Shown: piece by piece, positions 1 to 8,597 of the stretch
Layout: every line of letters starts with the position of its first letter
How positions within the stretch are numbered: the stretch's first letter is position 1
From: Akkermansia massiliensis
GTDB lineage: Bacteria; Verrucomicrobiota; Verrucomicrobiia; Verrucomicrobiales; Akkermansiaceae
Length of the DNA stretch: 64,000 nt
NCBI RefSeq assembly: GCF_018847375.1
Contig: NZ_CP072036.1
Coordinates: 2,542,001 to 2,606,000, forward strand
Direction of reading: 5' to 3'
Notes under the pieces: model-generated
Told to the model about the DNA's origin: nothing
Database searches by the model: none
Seen by the model: the letters and a program-made list of their open reading frames with translations, nothing else
Translations under genes and position numbers: made by a program

Positions 1-2
1 AC

Positions 3-1898
3 GGGGCGCAGGACTATCTTGGAGGCTTCATGGACGGAGGGGCCTTGAAGGACGGCCAGCTTCATGTGGTGTACGCGCCCGGCACGGGAGAAGGTTCCGT
101 CTGGAACCTGTCCGGGCATATTTTCAATACCGGGACATGGACGGTGCAGGGAGGTGAGGTGAAGGTAGCCGGGGTGCATGCCCTGCACGCGGGCGGCTAT
201 GTGGATGAGAACGACTGGGAGACGGCCCTCTTTGCCACCGGAACGGTGAATGTGGAGAGCGGTGCGCGGTTCACGGCGGGAGGCCATGCGGAAGTTGGCT
301 CTTCCGTGAACGTGGCGGACGGAGGGACGTATGCCATTCTTTCCGGCGGCAGTCACAGCGGGAACGTGGCTCTATCCGGTTCCGGGGCCGTCATGAGGGC
401 GGAAGTGGACTCCGGTTCCGCGACGGAATCCGGCGTTATTTCAGGAACCGGCTCTCTTGTGAAAACCGGGGAAGGAACGCTGGTGCTGACCGGGGCCAAT
501 TCCTATTCCGGAGGTACCGTCATTGATGCGGGGACGCTCGCCGTGGGTGACGGGGAAAAAGACGGTTCCCTGGGTACGGGAACGATTGTCAACAATGGAA
601 CCCTCGCTTTCAATTCGCTCCGCGCCGGCTCCGTTAATTTGCAAATATCCGGGACGGGCCGCCTCGTGAAAAACGGTTCCGGAATGCTCGCCGTGCAGAA
701 ACACCAGGCTTATACCGGAGGAACTACGGTCAATGAAGGAACGCTGATGCTTATTTCAGGAGGTGAGGAAGGTATTATCCGCGGAGGGCTGGTTATCAAC
801 CGGGGCGCAACGGTTTCCCTGCGCGGGGTGGACTGTTTCGGCAATTCGGGAAATGAGGCCTGCGTCAGCCATGTGGAAATTAACGGAGGAACCCTGTTCC
901 AGAATGATACCAGGAACCAGACCTTCCGGAACATGACCGTCACCCTGGCAGGAGGGACGCTGGACGGCGTGGCGAAGGGAAGCATGGAGGTCTGGACGGA
1001 TACCGTTTTCCAGGTAAGGGCGGCGGACAGGGCCTCGGAAATCAGGACGGTTAATGTCAAGCTGAGGGGAGGCAGTCCTGCTGTCTTTGCGGTGGAGCGC
1101 GGCACGGCGGAGGCGGATTTAAAAGTATCAGCCAACATCGTCAATTACTCCGGAGCAAAGGGCTCCGTTGCCAAGACAGGAGAGGGGATCATGGTTTTAT
1201 CCGGAAAGAATACCTATTCCGGCGGAACGTCCGTCAATGGGGGAACGCTGGCAGCGGCCTCCAACCAGGCTCTCGGGACGGGGATGGCGACGGTCAATTC
1301 CGGTGGCTGCCTGGTACTGGGAGGCTTGGGGACGGATGCGGGCACGGTCAGCCTGGGGAATAATATTCTGGTGAAGAACGGCGGCATTCTGTCCGGTTCC
1401 GCCACCCTGTCCGGGAATACGACGCTTCAGTCCGGCTCCGTCTTTGAACTGACCTTGTCCATGGGCGGTTCCGCCGGGAATGAACTGGCGTACAACAGCC
1501 TGATGCTTCAGTCCGGCGTCTTCCAGATTGACGCGGGGGCCAAGCTGAAGCTGGCGGCGTTGAGCCTCGACTATTCCACCGACTTCTGGGGAACCTCCCA
1601 CATCCTGAACTTCATTGAGGGGGGAGCGAACGCGACCCTGACGGGTAATTTCACGCTGGATGCGTCTTCCGCCGGAGATTACGCGGCGTACGGCCAGTGG
1701 AGCCTCCAGAAGAACGAGGATTCCAAGGAAGTGAGCATGGTGTGGACGCCGAATGCGGCTCCGGAAGCTTCTTCAGCCATGGCATCGGCGTTTACGGCTA
1801 CGGCGCCTGCTCCTGTTCCTGAACCGTCCTCATGCATGCTGCTGATGGCTGCGCTGGGAGCGGTGTTCCTGCGCCGTTCCGTTCCGCGGAACGAATAA
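3..1898 (+). CDS. PATR-repeat surface protein with PEP-CTERM sorting signal (5' truncated)
   Basis: The frame is open to the left edge of the window, so the N-terminus and signal peptide lie outside it. At least three autotransporter-associated beta-strand (PATR) repeats are visible, each of the form G(S/R)LVK-G-G-L-L-G--Y-GGT-V--GTL (roughly nt 430-560, 640-760 and 1150-1270). They imply a long right-handed beta-helix. The protein does not end in an outer-membrane barrel. It ends in a PEP-CTERM signal: VPEPSS, a hydrophobic stretch (MLLMAALGAVFL) and a basic RR tail. This pairing is common in Akkermansia and other Verrucomicrobiota, where the protein is expected to be exported and processed by an exosortase. 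Ligand and role are unknown. Confidence 0.9.
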   Translation, partial: GAQDYLGGFMDGGALKDGQLHVVYAPGTGEGSVWNLSGHIFNTGTWTVQGGEVKVAGVHALHAGGYVDENDWETALFATGTVNVESGARFTAGGHAEVGSSVNVADGGTYAILSGGSHSGNVALSGSGAVMRAEVDSGSATESGVISGTGSLVKTGEGTLVLTGANSYSGGTVIDAGTLAVGDGEKDGSLGTGTIVNNGTLAFNSLRAGSVNLQISGTGRLVKNGSGMLAVQKHQAYTGGTTVNEGTLMLISGGEEGIIRGGLVINRGATVSLRGVDCFGNSGNEACVSHVEINGGTLFQNDTRNQTFRNMTVTLAGGTLDGVAKGSMEVWTDTVFQVRAADRASEIRTVNVKLRGGSPAVFAVERGTAEADLKVSANIVNYSGAKGSVAKTGEGIMVLSGKNTYSGGTSVNGGTLAAASNQALGTGMATVNSGGCLVLGGLGTDAGTVSLGNNILVKNGGILSGSATLSGNTTLQSGSVFELTLSMGGSAGNELAYNSLMLQSGVFQIDAGAKLKLAALSLDYSTDFWGTSHILNFIEGGANATLTGNFTLDASSAGDYAAYGQWSLQKNEDSKEVSMVWTPNAAPEASSAMASAFTATAPAPVPEPSSCMLLMAALGAVFLRRSVPRNE

Positions 1899-1918
1899 AG
1901 AAGGCCTGTAAATTCAAC

Positions 1919-1955
1919 GCGCCGCATTCCGGAGGGAGTGCGGCGCGCTGCTTTT
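1919..1955 (+). terminator. Rho-independent terminator
   Basis: A 12-bp stem (arms 1919-1930 and 1935-1946, one G-U pair) closes on a GGAG loop and is followed after 5 nt by TTTT. It lies 20 bp past the PEP-CTERM gene stop and separates it from convergent thiM. Confidence 0.8.
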
Positions 1956-1984
1956 CCGCGGTTACGGGAAGGAGGAGTAACGGT

Positions 1985-2800
1985 TTAAAAGGGAAGAATG
2001 CGCGCTCTCCGCGCCACTTCTTCCGGAGAAAGGGAGTACAGGCTGTCCAGCAGGGAGACGGCAAAAGAGCCCGGAGCGGGACTCTGTTCAAAGGCCATTT
2101 CCCCCGCGATGCCCATTAATACGGCCGTGGAGACGGCCGCTTGCAAGGGGGAGGAGGAGACGGAGGCGCAGGCGGCGGCCAGCGCGCCCATGGAACAGCC
2201 CACGCCCGTGACGCGGGACATCATGGCATGTCCGTTTTCCGTGGAAATCACCTGGCGGCCGTCCGTGGAATAGTCCGTGCGGCCCGTGACGAGGACAGCC
2301 GCCCCCGTATGCAGGGCCAGTTCCCTGGCCGCCTGCAGGGCGTCTGCGCTGGAGCTGGTGCTTTCCGGTCCCTTCGTGACGGAGGAGTACCCGGCCAGAG
2401 CCATGATTTCAGAGGCGTTCCCGCGGATGATGCGGGGCTTCCGTTCCTTCAACTGTTCCGCCAGCCGCGTACGCAGGGAGAGAGCTCCAACGGCTACCGG
2501 GTCCAGAACCCAGGGGATGTCCAGCCGGTTGGCTTCCTGCACCGCCGTCTGCATGACGGCGCCCTGTTCGCGCGTCACGGTGCCCAGGTTGACCAGCAGG
2601 GCTCCCGTTCCGCCGCGGAGCATTTCCACGGCTTCCTCCGCATCGTTAAGCATGGCGGGAACGGCTCCTGCGGCCAGCAGCAGGTTGGCCGTCAGGGGCT
2701 GGACGACGGAGTTGGTCAGAGAGAGAACCAACGGAGCCGTCTCCCGGATTTTTTCCAGATCGGCGGAGACGGCATGGACGAGGTCAGTTGGTGAAGGCAT
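1985..2800 (-). CDS. thiM: Hydroxyethylthiazole kinase ThiM
   Basis: ThiM phosphorylates 4-methyl-5-(2-hydroxyethyl)thiazole, the thiazole salvage step of thiamine synthesis. The 271-residue protein has the family hallmarks: an N-terminal LTN-VV-PLTAN-LLA-GA-P substrate segment, WVLDPVAVGAL, an RGNASEI motif and a glycine-rich VTGVGCSMGALAAA near the C-terminus carrying the catalytic Cys. The frame is open 32 codons further upstream, but homology begins at MPSPTDL, so 2800 is taken as the start. It is last in the run metY-cysK-thiE-thiM. No thiD or thiC is present and no TPP riboswitch was seen. Confidence 0.93.
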   Translation of the reverse strand: MPSPTDLVHAVSADLEKIRETAPLVLSLTNSVVQPLTANLLLAAGAVPAMLNDAEEAVEMLRGGTGALLVNLGTVTREQGAVMQTAVQEANRLDIPWVLDPVAVGALSLRTRLAEQLKERKPRIIRGNASEIMALAGYSSVTKGPESTSSSADALQAARELALHTGAAVLVTGRTDYSTDGRQVISTENGHAMMSRVTGVGCSMGALAAACASVSSSPLQAAVSTAVLMGIAGEMAFEQSPAPGSFAVSLLDSLYSLSPEEVARRARILPF

Positions 2801-2850
2801 GGCGTTTGAAAGAATGTTTTGCTGCCCGCTTGTTTCCGGAATGCAGCCGG

Positions 2851-3465
2851 TCAGGCCAGCGCCCGTGCGGCGGCTTCCGGATCCTCCGCTCCGCAAATGG
2901 CGGAGACGACGGCAATGCCGCTGGCCGCTCCCGTAGCGCGCACCAGCCGGGCGCGCTCCACGTCCAGCCCGCCGATGGCGACGACGGGCAGGGGAGATTG
3001 TGAGGCCAGGGCGGCGAAGCCGTCCACGCCCAGCACGGGCGGGGCGTTCAGCTTGGAGATGGTGGGAAAGACAGGCCCCATCCCAAGGTAGTCTACCAGG
3101 GCGGCGTCTACGGCGCGGAGCTGGTCCGCGTTGGAGACGGAAAGCCCCAGAATCCTGTCCGGGCCGATCATGGCCCTGACGGCAGGAACAGGAAGATCGC
3201 GCTGGCCGATGTGGACGCCGTCCGCGTCCAGCGCCAGGGCGAGGTCAATGCGGTTGTTGACGATGAAGGGAACGCCGTGGGACGCCAGGAAGTCCCGGAT
3301 GGGCAGCGCTTCCCGGTAGCAGGTGCCCGCGTCCGGATTGGTGGAGCGGTACTGAACGATGGTGACGCCGCCGTCCACCGCCCTCTGGACGGTTTCCAGA
3401 AGGCTGTGGCGGCATTTGGCCGCTTCATCAGTGACCAGGTAGAGATGGAGGCTGAATTCTTTCAT
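2851..3465 (-). CDS. thiE: Thiamine-phosphate synthase ThiE
   Basis: ThiE couples HMP pyrophosphate with thiazole phosphate to give thiamine monophosphate. The 204-residue TIM-barrel protein shows YLVTDE at the first strand, VQYRS (diphosphate-site QxR), DGVHIGQRDLP, LGMGPVFPTISK and VAIGGLD, all in family order. It starts 19 bp below the cysK stop and ends 50 bp above thiM, so thiE-thiM is probably co-transcribed with the sulfur genes. Cysteine supplies the thiazole sulfur, which makes the linkage plausible. Confidence 0.93.
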   Translation of the reverse strand: MKEFSLHLYLVTDEAAKCRHSLLETVQRAVDGGVTIVQYRSTNPDAGTCYREALPIRDFLASHGVPFIVNNRIDLALALDADGVHIGQRDLPVPAVRAMIGPDRILGLSVSNADQLRAVDAALVDYLGMGPVFPTISKLNAPPVLGVDGFAALASQSPLPVVAIGGLDVERARLVRATGAASGIAVVSAICGAEDPEAAARALA

Positions 3466-3484
3466 GGCTGGAGGATGGGAAGGA

Positions 3485-4414
3485 TTAGTCCGTGAACAGG
3501 GGGGTGGAGAGGTAGCGGTCCCCCGTGTCCGGCAGCAGGACCACGATGGTCTTGCCTGCGTTTTCCGGGCGCTGTGCCACCTGCGTGGCGGCCCAGAGCG
3601 CTGCGCCGGAGGAAATGCCCGTCAGCACGCCGTCCGTGCGCGCCAGCTCCTTGCCGGTGGCGAAGGCGTCTTCATTGGTGACGGTGATGACTTCGTCATA
3701 CACGGAGGTATCCAGCGTTTCCGGCACGAAACCCGCGCCAATGCCCTGAATCTTGTGGGGGCCGGCGGTTCCCTGGGTCAGCACCGGGGAGGCGGACGGC
3801 TCCACGGCCACGATCCGTATTTCCGGATTGCGTGATTTGAGGTACTTGCCTACGCCCGTAATCGTGCCTCCGGTGCCGATGCCTGCTACGAAGATGTCCA
3901 CCTTGCCGTCCGTGTCGTTCCAGATTTCCGGTCCGGTGGTCCGGAAATGGACTTCCGGGTTGGCCGGGTTGACGAACTGGCCGGGAATGAAGCTGTTGGG
4001 GAGTCCTGCGGCCAGTTCCTCCGCCTTGGCAATGGCTCCCTTCATGCCCAGCGCGCCGTCCGTCAGCACCAGTTCCGCGCCGTAGGCCTTCAGCAGGTTG
4101 CGGCGTTCCACGCTCATCGTTTCAGGCATGGTCAGGATGATCCTGTACCCGCGGGAGGCGGCCACCGCCGCCAGGCCGATGCCCGTGTTCCCGCTGGTGG
4201 GTTCAATGATGACGGAATCCGGCTTCAGCTCTCCGGAGGCTTCCGCGGCGTCAATCATGGCCCGGGCGATGCGGTCCTTCACGCTGCCGGCGGGGTTGAG
4301 GTATTCCAGCTTGGCCAGGATAGCGGCGTTCAGGCCGTTTTTGCGTTCGTAATTGGTCAGCTCCAGCAAAGGAGTGCCGCCGATCAGTTCTGTAATGTTT
4401 CTGTAAATTCTCAT
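3485..4414 (-). CDS. cysK: Cysteine synthase A (O-acetylserine sulfhydrylase)
   Basis: A PLP enzyme that makes cysteine from O-acetylserine and sulfide. The 309-residue protein has the PLP lysine in NPAGSVKDR (K46), the phosphate and substrate loop [11 protein letters not shown], the GTGGTITG phosphate cup and the SSGAA site near the C-terminus. Length and motifs are typical of CysK rather than cystathionine beta-synthase: there is no CBS or heme domain. It lies 36 bp after metY on the same strand. Confidence 0.95.
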   Translation of the reverse strand: MRIYRNITELIGGTPLLELTNYERKNGLNAAILAKLEYLNPAGSVKDRIARAMIDAAEASGELKPDSVIIEPTSGNTGIGLAAVAASRGYRIILTMPETMSVERRNLLKAYGAELVLTDGALGMKGAIAKAEELAAGLPNSFIPGQFVNPANPEVHFRTTGPEIWNDTDGKVDIFVAGIGTGGTITGVGKYLKSRNPEIRIVAVEPSASPVLTQGTAGPHKIQGIGAGFVPETLDTSVYDEVITVTNEDAFATGKELARTDGVLTGISSGAALWAATQVAQRPENAGKTIVVLLPDTGDRYLSTPLFTD

Positions 4415-4450
4415 GGCTTGTAGGAAAAGAGCGTTGTAGCCGTTAAATCG

Positions 4451-5737
4451 TTAGAGAATGGCGCGGAAGCCCTGTTCCAGGTCTTCGAGAATGTCGTCGA
4501 TATGTTCCGTGCCTATGGAAAGCCGCACCGTGGAGGGCGAGATGCCTGCCGCCTTCAGTTCCTCCTCCGTCATCTGGGAGTGGGTGGTGGAGGCCGGATG
4601 AATCACCAGGGACTTGACGTCGGCCACATTCGCGAGCAGGGAAAATAATTCCAGGCTTTCGCAGAACTTGCGAGCCTTTTCCGCGCCACCCTTGATTTCA
4701 AAGGTGAAGATGGAGCCGCCGCCGTTCGGATAATATTTCCGGTAAAGTTCGTGGTCCGGATGGTCCGGCAGGGAGGGATGGTTCACCTTCTGCACCTGGG
4801 GATGAGCCGCCAGGTAATCCACCACGCGCAGGGCGTTCTGCACATGGCGCTCCACCCGCAGGGAAAGGGTTTCCAGCCCCTGGAGCAGCAGGAAGGAATT
4901 GAACGGGCTGATGGTGGCTCCCGTATCCCGCAGCAGGGTGGTCCGGATCTTCATGATGTAGGCCAGAGGGCCGCAGATTTCCGCCAGCACGGCGCCGTGG
5001 CAGTTCGGGTTGGGCTGGCTGATGCCGGGGAATTTATCATTCTGCGTCCAGTCGAACTTGCCGCCGTCCACAATCACGCCGCCCATCGCCGTTCCGTGGC
5101 CGCCGATGAATTTGGTGGCGGAATGCACCACCACGTCCGCGCCATGCTCCAGAGGGCGGAACAGAAAGGGGGAGGCGAAGGTATTGTCCACAATGAGCGG
5201 AATTCCGCGGGCGTGCGCCACCTCCGCCAGCGCGTCTATGTCCGCAACGTTGCAGTTCGGGTTGTCCAGGCTTTCCACGTACAGGGCCTTCGTATTTTCC
5301 CGGATGGCCTTGGCGAAATTGTCCGGATTGCTGCCGTCCACGAAGGTGGTTTCAATGCCGGATTCGGCAAATGTATGGGCAAACAGGTTGTAAGTGCCGC
5401 CGTACACGTTGGCGGCGGAAACGATGTGGTCCCCGGCGCGCGCAATATTCTGGACGGCATAGGCGATGGCCGCCGCTCCGGTGGCTACCGCCAGCGCGCC
5501 CGCTCCCCCTTCCAGGGCGGCGATGCGCTTTTCGAAAACGTCTGCCGTGGGGTTCATCAGGCGGTTGTAGATGTTGCCCGGCTCCGCCAGGGCGAAACGG
5601 GCGGCCGCCTGTTCGGAGTCCTTGAAGACATAGGAAGTGGTGGCGTAAATCGGCACGGCGCGGGCATCCGTGGCCGGGTCCGGATTTTCCTGGCCCACGT
5701 GGATCTGGCGCGTTTCAAAACGATGGTTCTTATTCAT
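4451..5737 (-). CDS. metY: O-acetylhomoserine sulfhydrylase (aminocarboxypropyltransferase)
   Basis: A Cys/Met-metabolism PLP enzyme of fold type I. At 428 residues, with the opening [30 protein letters not shown], it matches the MetY branch rather than the shorter MetB/MetC branch. The PLP lysine is in [14 protein letters not shown] (K209). The predicted reaction is direct sulfhydrylation of O-acetylhomoserine to homocysteine. It is the first gene of the metY-cysK-thiE-thiM run. An Rrf2-family regulator gene sits just upstream, and an imperfect TATTCCTA/TAGGGAATA inverted repeat lies 9-34 bp before the start codon. Confidence 0.93.
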   Translation of the reverse strand: [428 protein letters not shown]

Positions 5738-5745
5738 ATTTTTTA

Positions 5746-5771
5746 TATTCCTATCGGGAAAGTAGGGAATA
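5746..5771. promoter_or_regulatory. Candidate Rrf2-regulator operator before metY
   Basis: TATTCCTA (5746-5753) and TAGGGAATA (5763-5771) form an imperfect inverted repeat. The ten bases ending at 5754 (ATATTCCTAT) equal half of the perfect 18-bp palindrome at 14416-14433. Its position next to a regulator gene and close to the metY start suggests an operator; this is inference. Confidence 0.4.
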
Positions 5772-5873
5772 GATAGTTAAAGCGGGACGGGATGTCAAGT
5801 GCCGGGTAAAAAAAGTGGGACATAAGGCCAAAACAAAAAAGGGGCGAAAAAATGTTCAGGCCGGGTGCTCCGG

Positions 5874-6317
5874 TTAAATGCCTGCTCCGTAGTCGCAGCC
5901 GATTTCCTTCTGCTGCTCGGACAGGTCCTCCAGCGTGACGCGGCCCAGGTAATCCTCAATGACCTTTTGCAGCCCCCGCCAGAAAGGCAGCGTGGCGCAG
6001 CTTGACGCCCGCGGGCACGGGCTGTTCTGGGAAGCCGTGCAGGAAAGGGGCAGCAGGGAGCCTTCCGTCAGTTTCAGGATGTCTTCCGTGGTGTATTCCC
6101 GGGGATGCCGGGACAGGCGGTAGCCGCCGGACTTCCCCCGGAAACTCTGAACGAAGCCCGCTTTCAGCAGGATGGCGATAATTTGTTCCAGATACCGTAC
6201 GGTGATGTCCTGCCTGGCTGAAATCTCCTTCAGGGAGATGTAGCCGTCGTCATTGTGCTGGGCAAGATCAATCATCAGGCGCAGTGCATAGCGTCCTCTG
6301 GTGGAAACCTTCATCAT
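5874..6317 (-). CDS. Rrf2-family transcriptional regulator (IscR/CymR type)
   Basis: The 147-residue protein has the Rrf2 winged helix: STRGRYALRLMIDLA, an ISARQDITVRYLEQI recognition region and the FRGKSGGYRL wing. C93, C101 and C107 form a C-x7-C-x5-C cluster close to the Fe-S ligand trio of IscR (C-x5-C-x5-C), and C141 is extra. An Fe-S or redox-sensing regulator is therefore likely. Position upstream of metY-cysK argues for control of sulfur metabolism, as CymR does in Firmicutes; this is inference. Start may be the first or second of two adjacent ATGs (6317 or 6314). Confidence 0.88.
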   Translation of the reverse strand: MMKVSTRGRYALRLMIDLAQHNDDGYISLKEISARQDITVRYLEQIIAILLKAGFVQSFRGKSGGYRLSRHPREYTTEDILKLTEGSLLPLSCTASQNSPCPRASSCATLPFWRGLQKVIEDYLGRVTLEDLSEQQKEIGCDYGAGI

Positions 6318-6417
6318 ACCGGATCAATAAACGATATTTCAGGCTGCCCGTCAATCGGGAATGAAGGCACCGCGCGGAATAAGGGAACACGGGCGGACCG
6401 CTTCTCCGGCAGAGGGT

Positions 6418-7524
6418 TCAGTGGATGTAGTGGCGCGGCACCCGGGGGCCTATTCCGGTAAAAATTTCCCAGGAAATGGTACCGGCCTTTTCCGCCAGTT
6501 CCGTCACGGGAATGTTCGGCCCCATGATCTCCACGGTCATGCCCGGTTCCGGGTGCGGCACCCGGCTGACGTCCACCATGATCTGGTCCATCGTCACGCG
6601 CCCCAGCAGCGGGCAGGAGACGCCGTCCACCATCACGCGGGCGCCCTTGTGGGCCAGGGAGCGCACGTAGCCGTCCGCATAGCCTATGCCCACGGTAGCC
6701 ACCCTGGTGGGATGGTCCGTTACAAAGGTGCCTCCGTAGGAAATGCCGTGCCCCTCCGGCAGCGTGCGTGCCACCGTCAGGCGGGAGAACAGGGCCATGG
6801 CCGGCTTCAACTGCGCGGCCCATGGGGAGGTAATGGGGGAAAAGCCGTACAGCACCAGCCCGGGGCGGCACATGTTGTTGGAGGGAATCTCATAATCCAG
6901 GGAAGCGGCGCTGTTGGCCAGATGGCAGTACTTCAGGGGCAGTTTTTCCTGGATGCGGGCGGCCATCTGTTCAAAGCGGGCAATTTGCCGGAGGGTGATT
7001 TCCCGGTCCTCGTCCGCGCAGGGCAGGTGCGCGCCCAGCCCTTCCATGTACAGGCTGTCCAGTTCCCCCAGGCGGGAGAGCAATTCTTCAAGCTGGTCCG
7101 GCAGGAATCCGCCGCGGCCCATGCCCGTATCCACGGAGATATGGATGGGAAGCGTCTTCCCGTACAGACGCGCCAGGGAATTGTAGTGCACGGCTTCCTC
7201 CATGGTGGAGATGAAGGAACGCCAGCCGTTCAGCACGATTTCCTCCCGTTCCTCCGGAAAGGCGGGACCCAGGATATAGGGCCGGGTGCGGCACCCCGCC
7301 TGGCTGATGCGCCGCGCTTCCCCCACGTTGGCGACTCCGAAGAAGGCGATGCCTTCCGAATCCAGGGTGCGGCAGACCTGTTCCAGCCCGTGACCGTAGG
7401 CTGCCGCCTTTACCACGGGCATGTAATATTCACCCTTGGCCGCCTGCTTGACGACGTTCAGGTTATGGCGGATGGCCCCGAGGTCGATTTCGGCCCAGGC
7501 GCGGGGGGGGCTGGTCACTGGCAT
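6418..7524 (-). CDS. alr: Alanine racemase
   Basis: Interconverts L- and D-alanine for peptidoglycan. The 368-residue fold type III PLP enzyme carries the PLP lysine in MPVVKAAAYGHG (K39), a variant of the usual VVKANAYGHG. Also present are SVDTGMGRGG, LANSAA, and the C-terminal half with GHGISYGGTF (catalytic Tyr), VGIGYADGY, RVTMDQIMVD. Length is normal. The start is the MPVTSPPRAW codon, followed directly by the conserved WAEIDLGAIRHNL. Confidence 0.95.
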   Translation of the reverse strand: MPVTSPPRAWAEIDLGAIRHNLNVVKQAAKGEYYMPVVKAAAYGHGLEQVCRTLDSEGIAFFGVANVGEARRISQAGCRTRPYILGPAFPEEREEIVLNGWRSFISTMEEAVHYNSLARLYGKTLPIHISVDTGMGRGGFLPDQLEELLSRLGELDSLYMEGLGAHLPCADEDREITLRQIARFEQMAARIQEKLPLKYCHLANSAASLDYEIPSNNMCRPGLVLYGFSPITSPWAAQLKPAMALFSRLTVARTLPEGHGISYGGTFVTDHPTRVATVGIGYADGYVRSLAHKGARVMVDGVSCPLLGRVTMDQIMVDVSRVPHPEPGMTVEIMGPNIPVTELAEKAGTISWEIFTGIGPRVPRHYIH

Positions 7525-7679
7525 GATGGAGAAAGGCGGAGAGGTTGGAAAAAGGAGAGAGGCGGCACAGAGGGATTGTCCGCCTTTGCCCGTGCAATGC
7601 CAGACGGATTTTTGTCAGTCTTGGTGCAAAAAGAAGGGAGGACGGCAGGAGGGGTGCAGAGACGCATCCGGCATTCGGG

Positions 7680-8522
7680 TCATTCCGGCTTTTGCGGTAA
7701 AGTGCCGGGGCCGGAGGCAGGAGTTTCCAGCTCTGAAGGGGAAGATGCGTGCGGGGCGTCCCGCAGGGTTTTCAGCAGGGCCGCCATGGTGTCTATGTCC
7801 TCGTCCGTCATGGAGGAGAGGCCGTCCAGCTTCTTCTTGATGGCTTCAATTTCCTCCTCCCTGTACGGCATGGGTTCTCCCGCATGGGGATGCAGGAAGA
7901 AGGAGGTGATGGTGCTGGTCAGCGTTCCCACGAAGCCGATGCCCGTGAGCATCAGGAAAACGGCCAGGAACTTTCCGGGAGTGGTGACCGGGTAGGTGTC
8001 CCCGTAGCCCACGGTAGTGGCGGTGACAAAGGACCACCAGATGCCGTTGGGAAGGCTCATGCCTTCCGCCAGATGGATGCCCACGGCCCCCAGCAGGATG
8101 ATGACCAGGGCGGCAATGCAGATGTACTTGAATCCGTTCGTGTTGAAGAAACGCCTGATGCGCGTGGTGAACCTCATGGCGTAGGAGAACAGGTCCAGGT
8201 ACCTGGCGAGCCGCAGAATCTCGCCGAGGGAGGCGAACCTGAACAGACGGAACAGCACGTCAAAGGGAATGATGGCCAGCAGGTCCCAGACATGGTCCTT
8301 GACGAAGAGCCATTTGGACCTGCTGATGGAGAAGCGGACCACGTAATCCAGCACGAAAATCCAGTAAATGACCCGGTCTGCCGTCACTTCCCATTCCGCC
8401 GCCTCGGAAGTCAGGTCAATGGCCGCCAGCGTCACGGCGACCAGGGCCAGCAGGCACATGCCCGTTTGATAGGCCAGCTTCAGGAACAGGAAGTGCCGGG
8501 GCATGTGGTGGAACGCGTTCAT
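7680..8522 (-). CDS. Voltage-gated-like potassium channel
   Basis: A 280-residue inner-membrane ion-transport protein. Six membrane segments can be traced, with a basic S4-like stretch (RLFRF--LGEILRLARYLDLFSYAMRFTTRIRRF, about 92-125), a pore helix and the K+ selectivity filter TVGYGD (170-175), then the last helix near 185-210. The roughly 70-residue cytoplasmic C-tail has acidic and helical stretches but no RCK/TrkA-N domain. Substrate K+ follows from the filter; voltage dependence is only inferred from the S4-like residues. Confidence 0.9.
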   Translation of the reverse strand: MNAFHHMPRHFLFLKLAYQTGMCLLALVAVTLAAIDLTSEAAEWEVTADRVIYWIFVLDYVVRFSISRSKWLFVKDHVWDLLAIIPFDVLFRLFRFASLGEILRLARYLDLFSYAMRFTTRIRRFFNTNGFKYICIAALVIILLGAVGIHLAEGMSLPNGIWWSFVTATTVGYGDTYPVTTPGKFLAVFLMLTGIGFVGTLTSTITSFFLHPHAGEPMPYREEEIEAIKKKLDGLSSMTDEDIDTMAALLKTLRDAPHASSPSELETPASGPGTLPQKPE

Positions 8523-8534
8523 GACGGGGAATGA

Positions 8535-8569
8535 AAGGAAAAAGCCGCCCCCGGGGCAGGGAGCGGCTT
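8535..8569 (-). terminator. Terminator after htpG
   Basis: On the minus strand AAGCCGC pairs with GCGGCTT (8542-8548 and 8563-8569), followed by a TTTTTCC run, 29 bp past the htpG stop. Confidence 0.75.
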
Positions 8570-8597
8570 GTGAAAGAGGCCGTTTCCGCCGGAGGCT

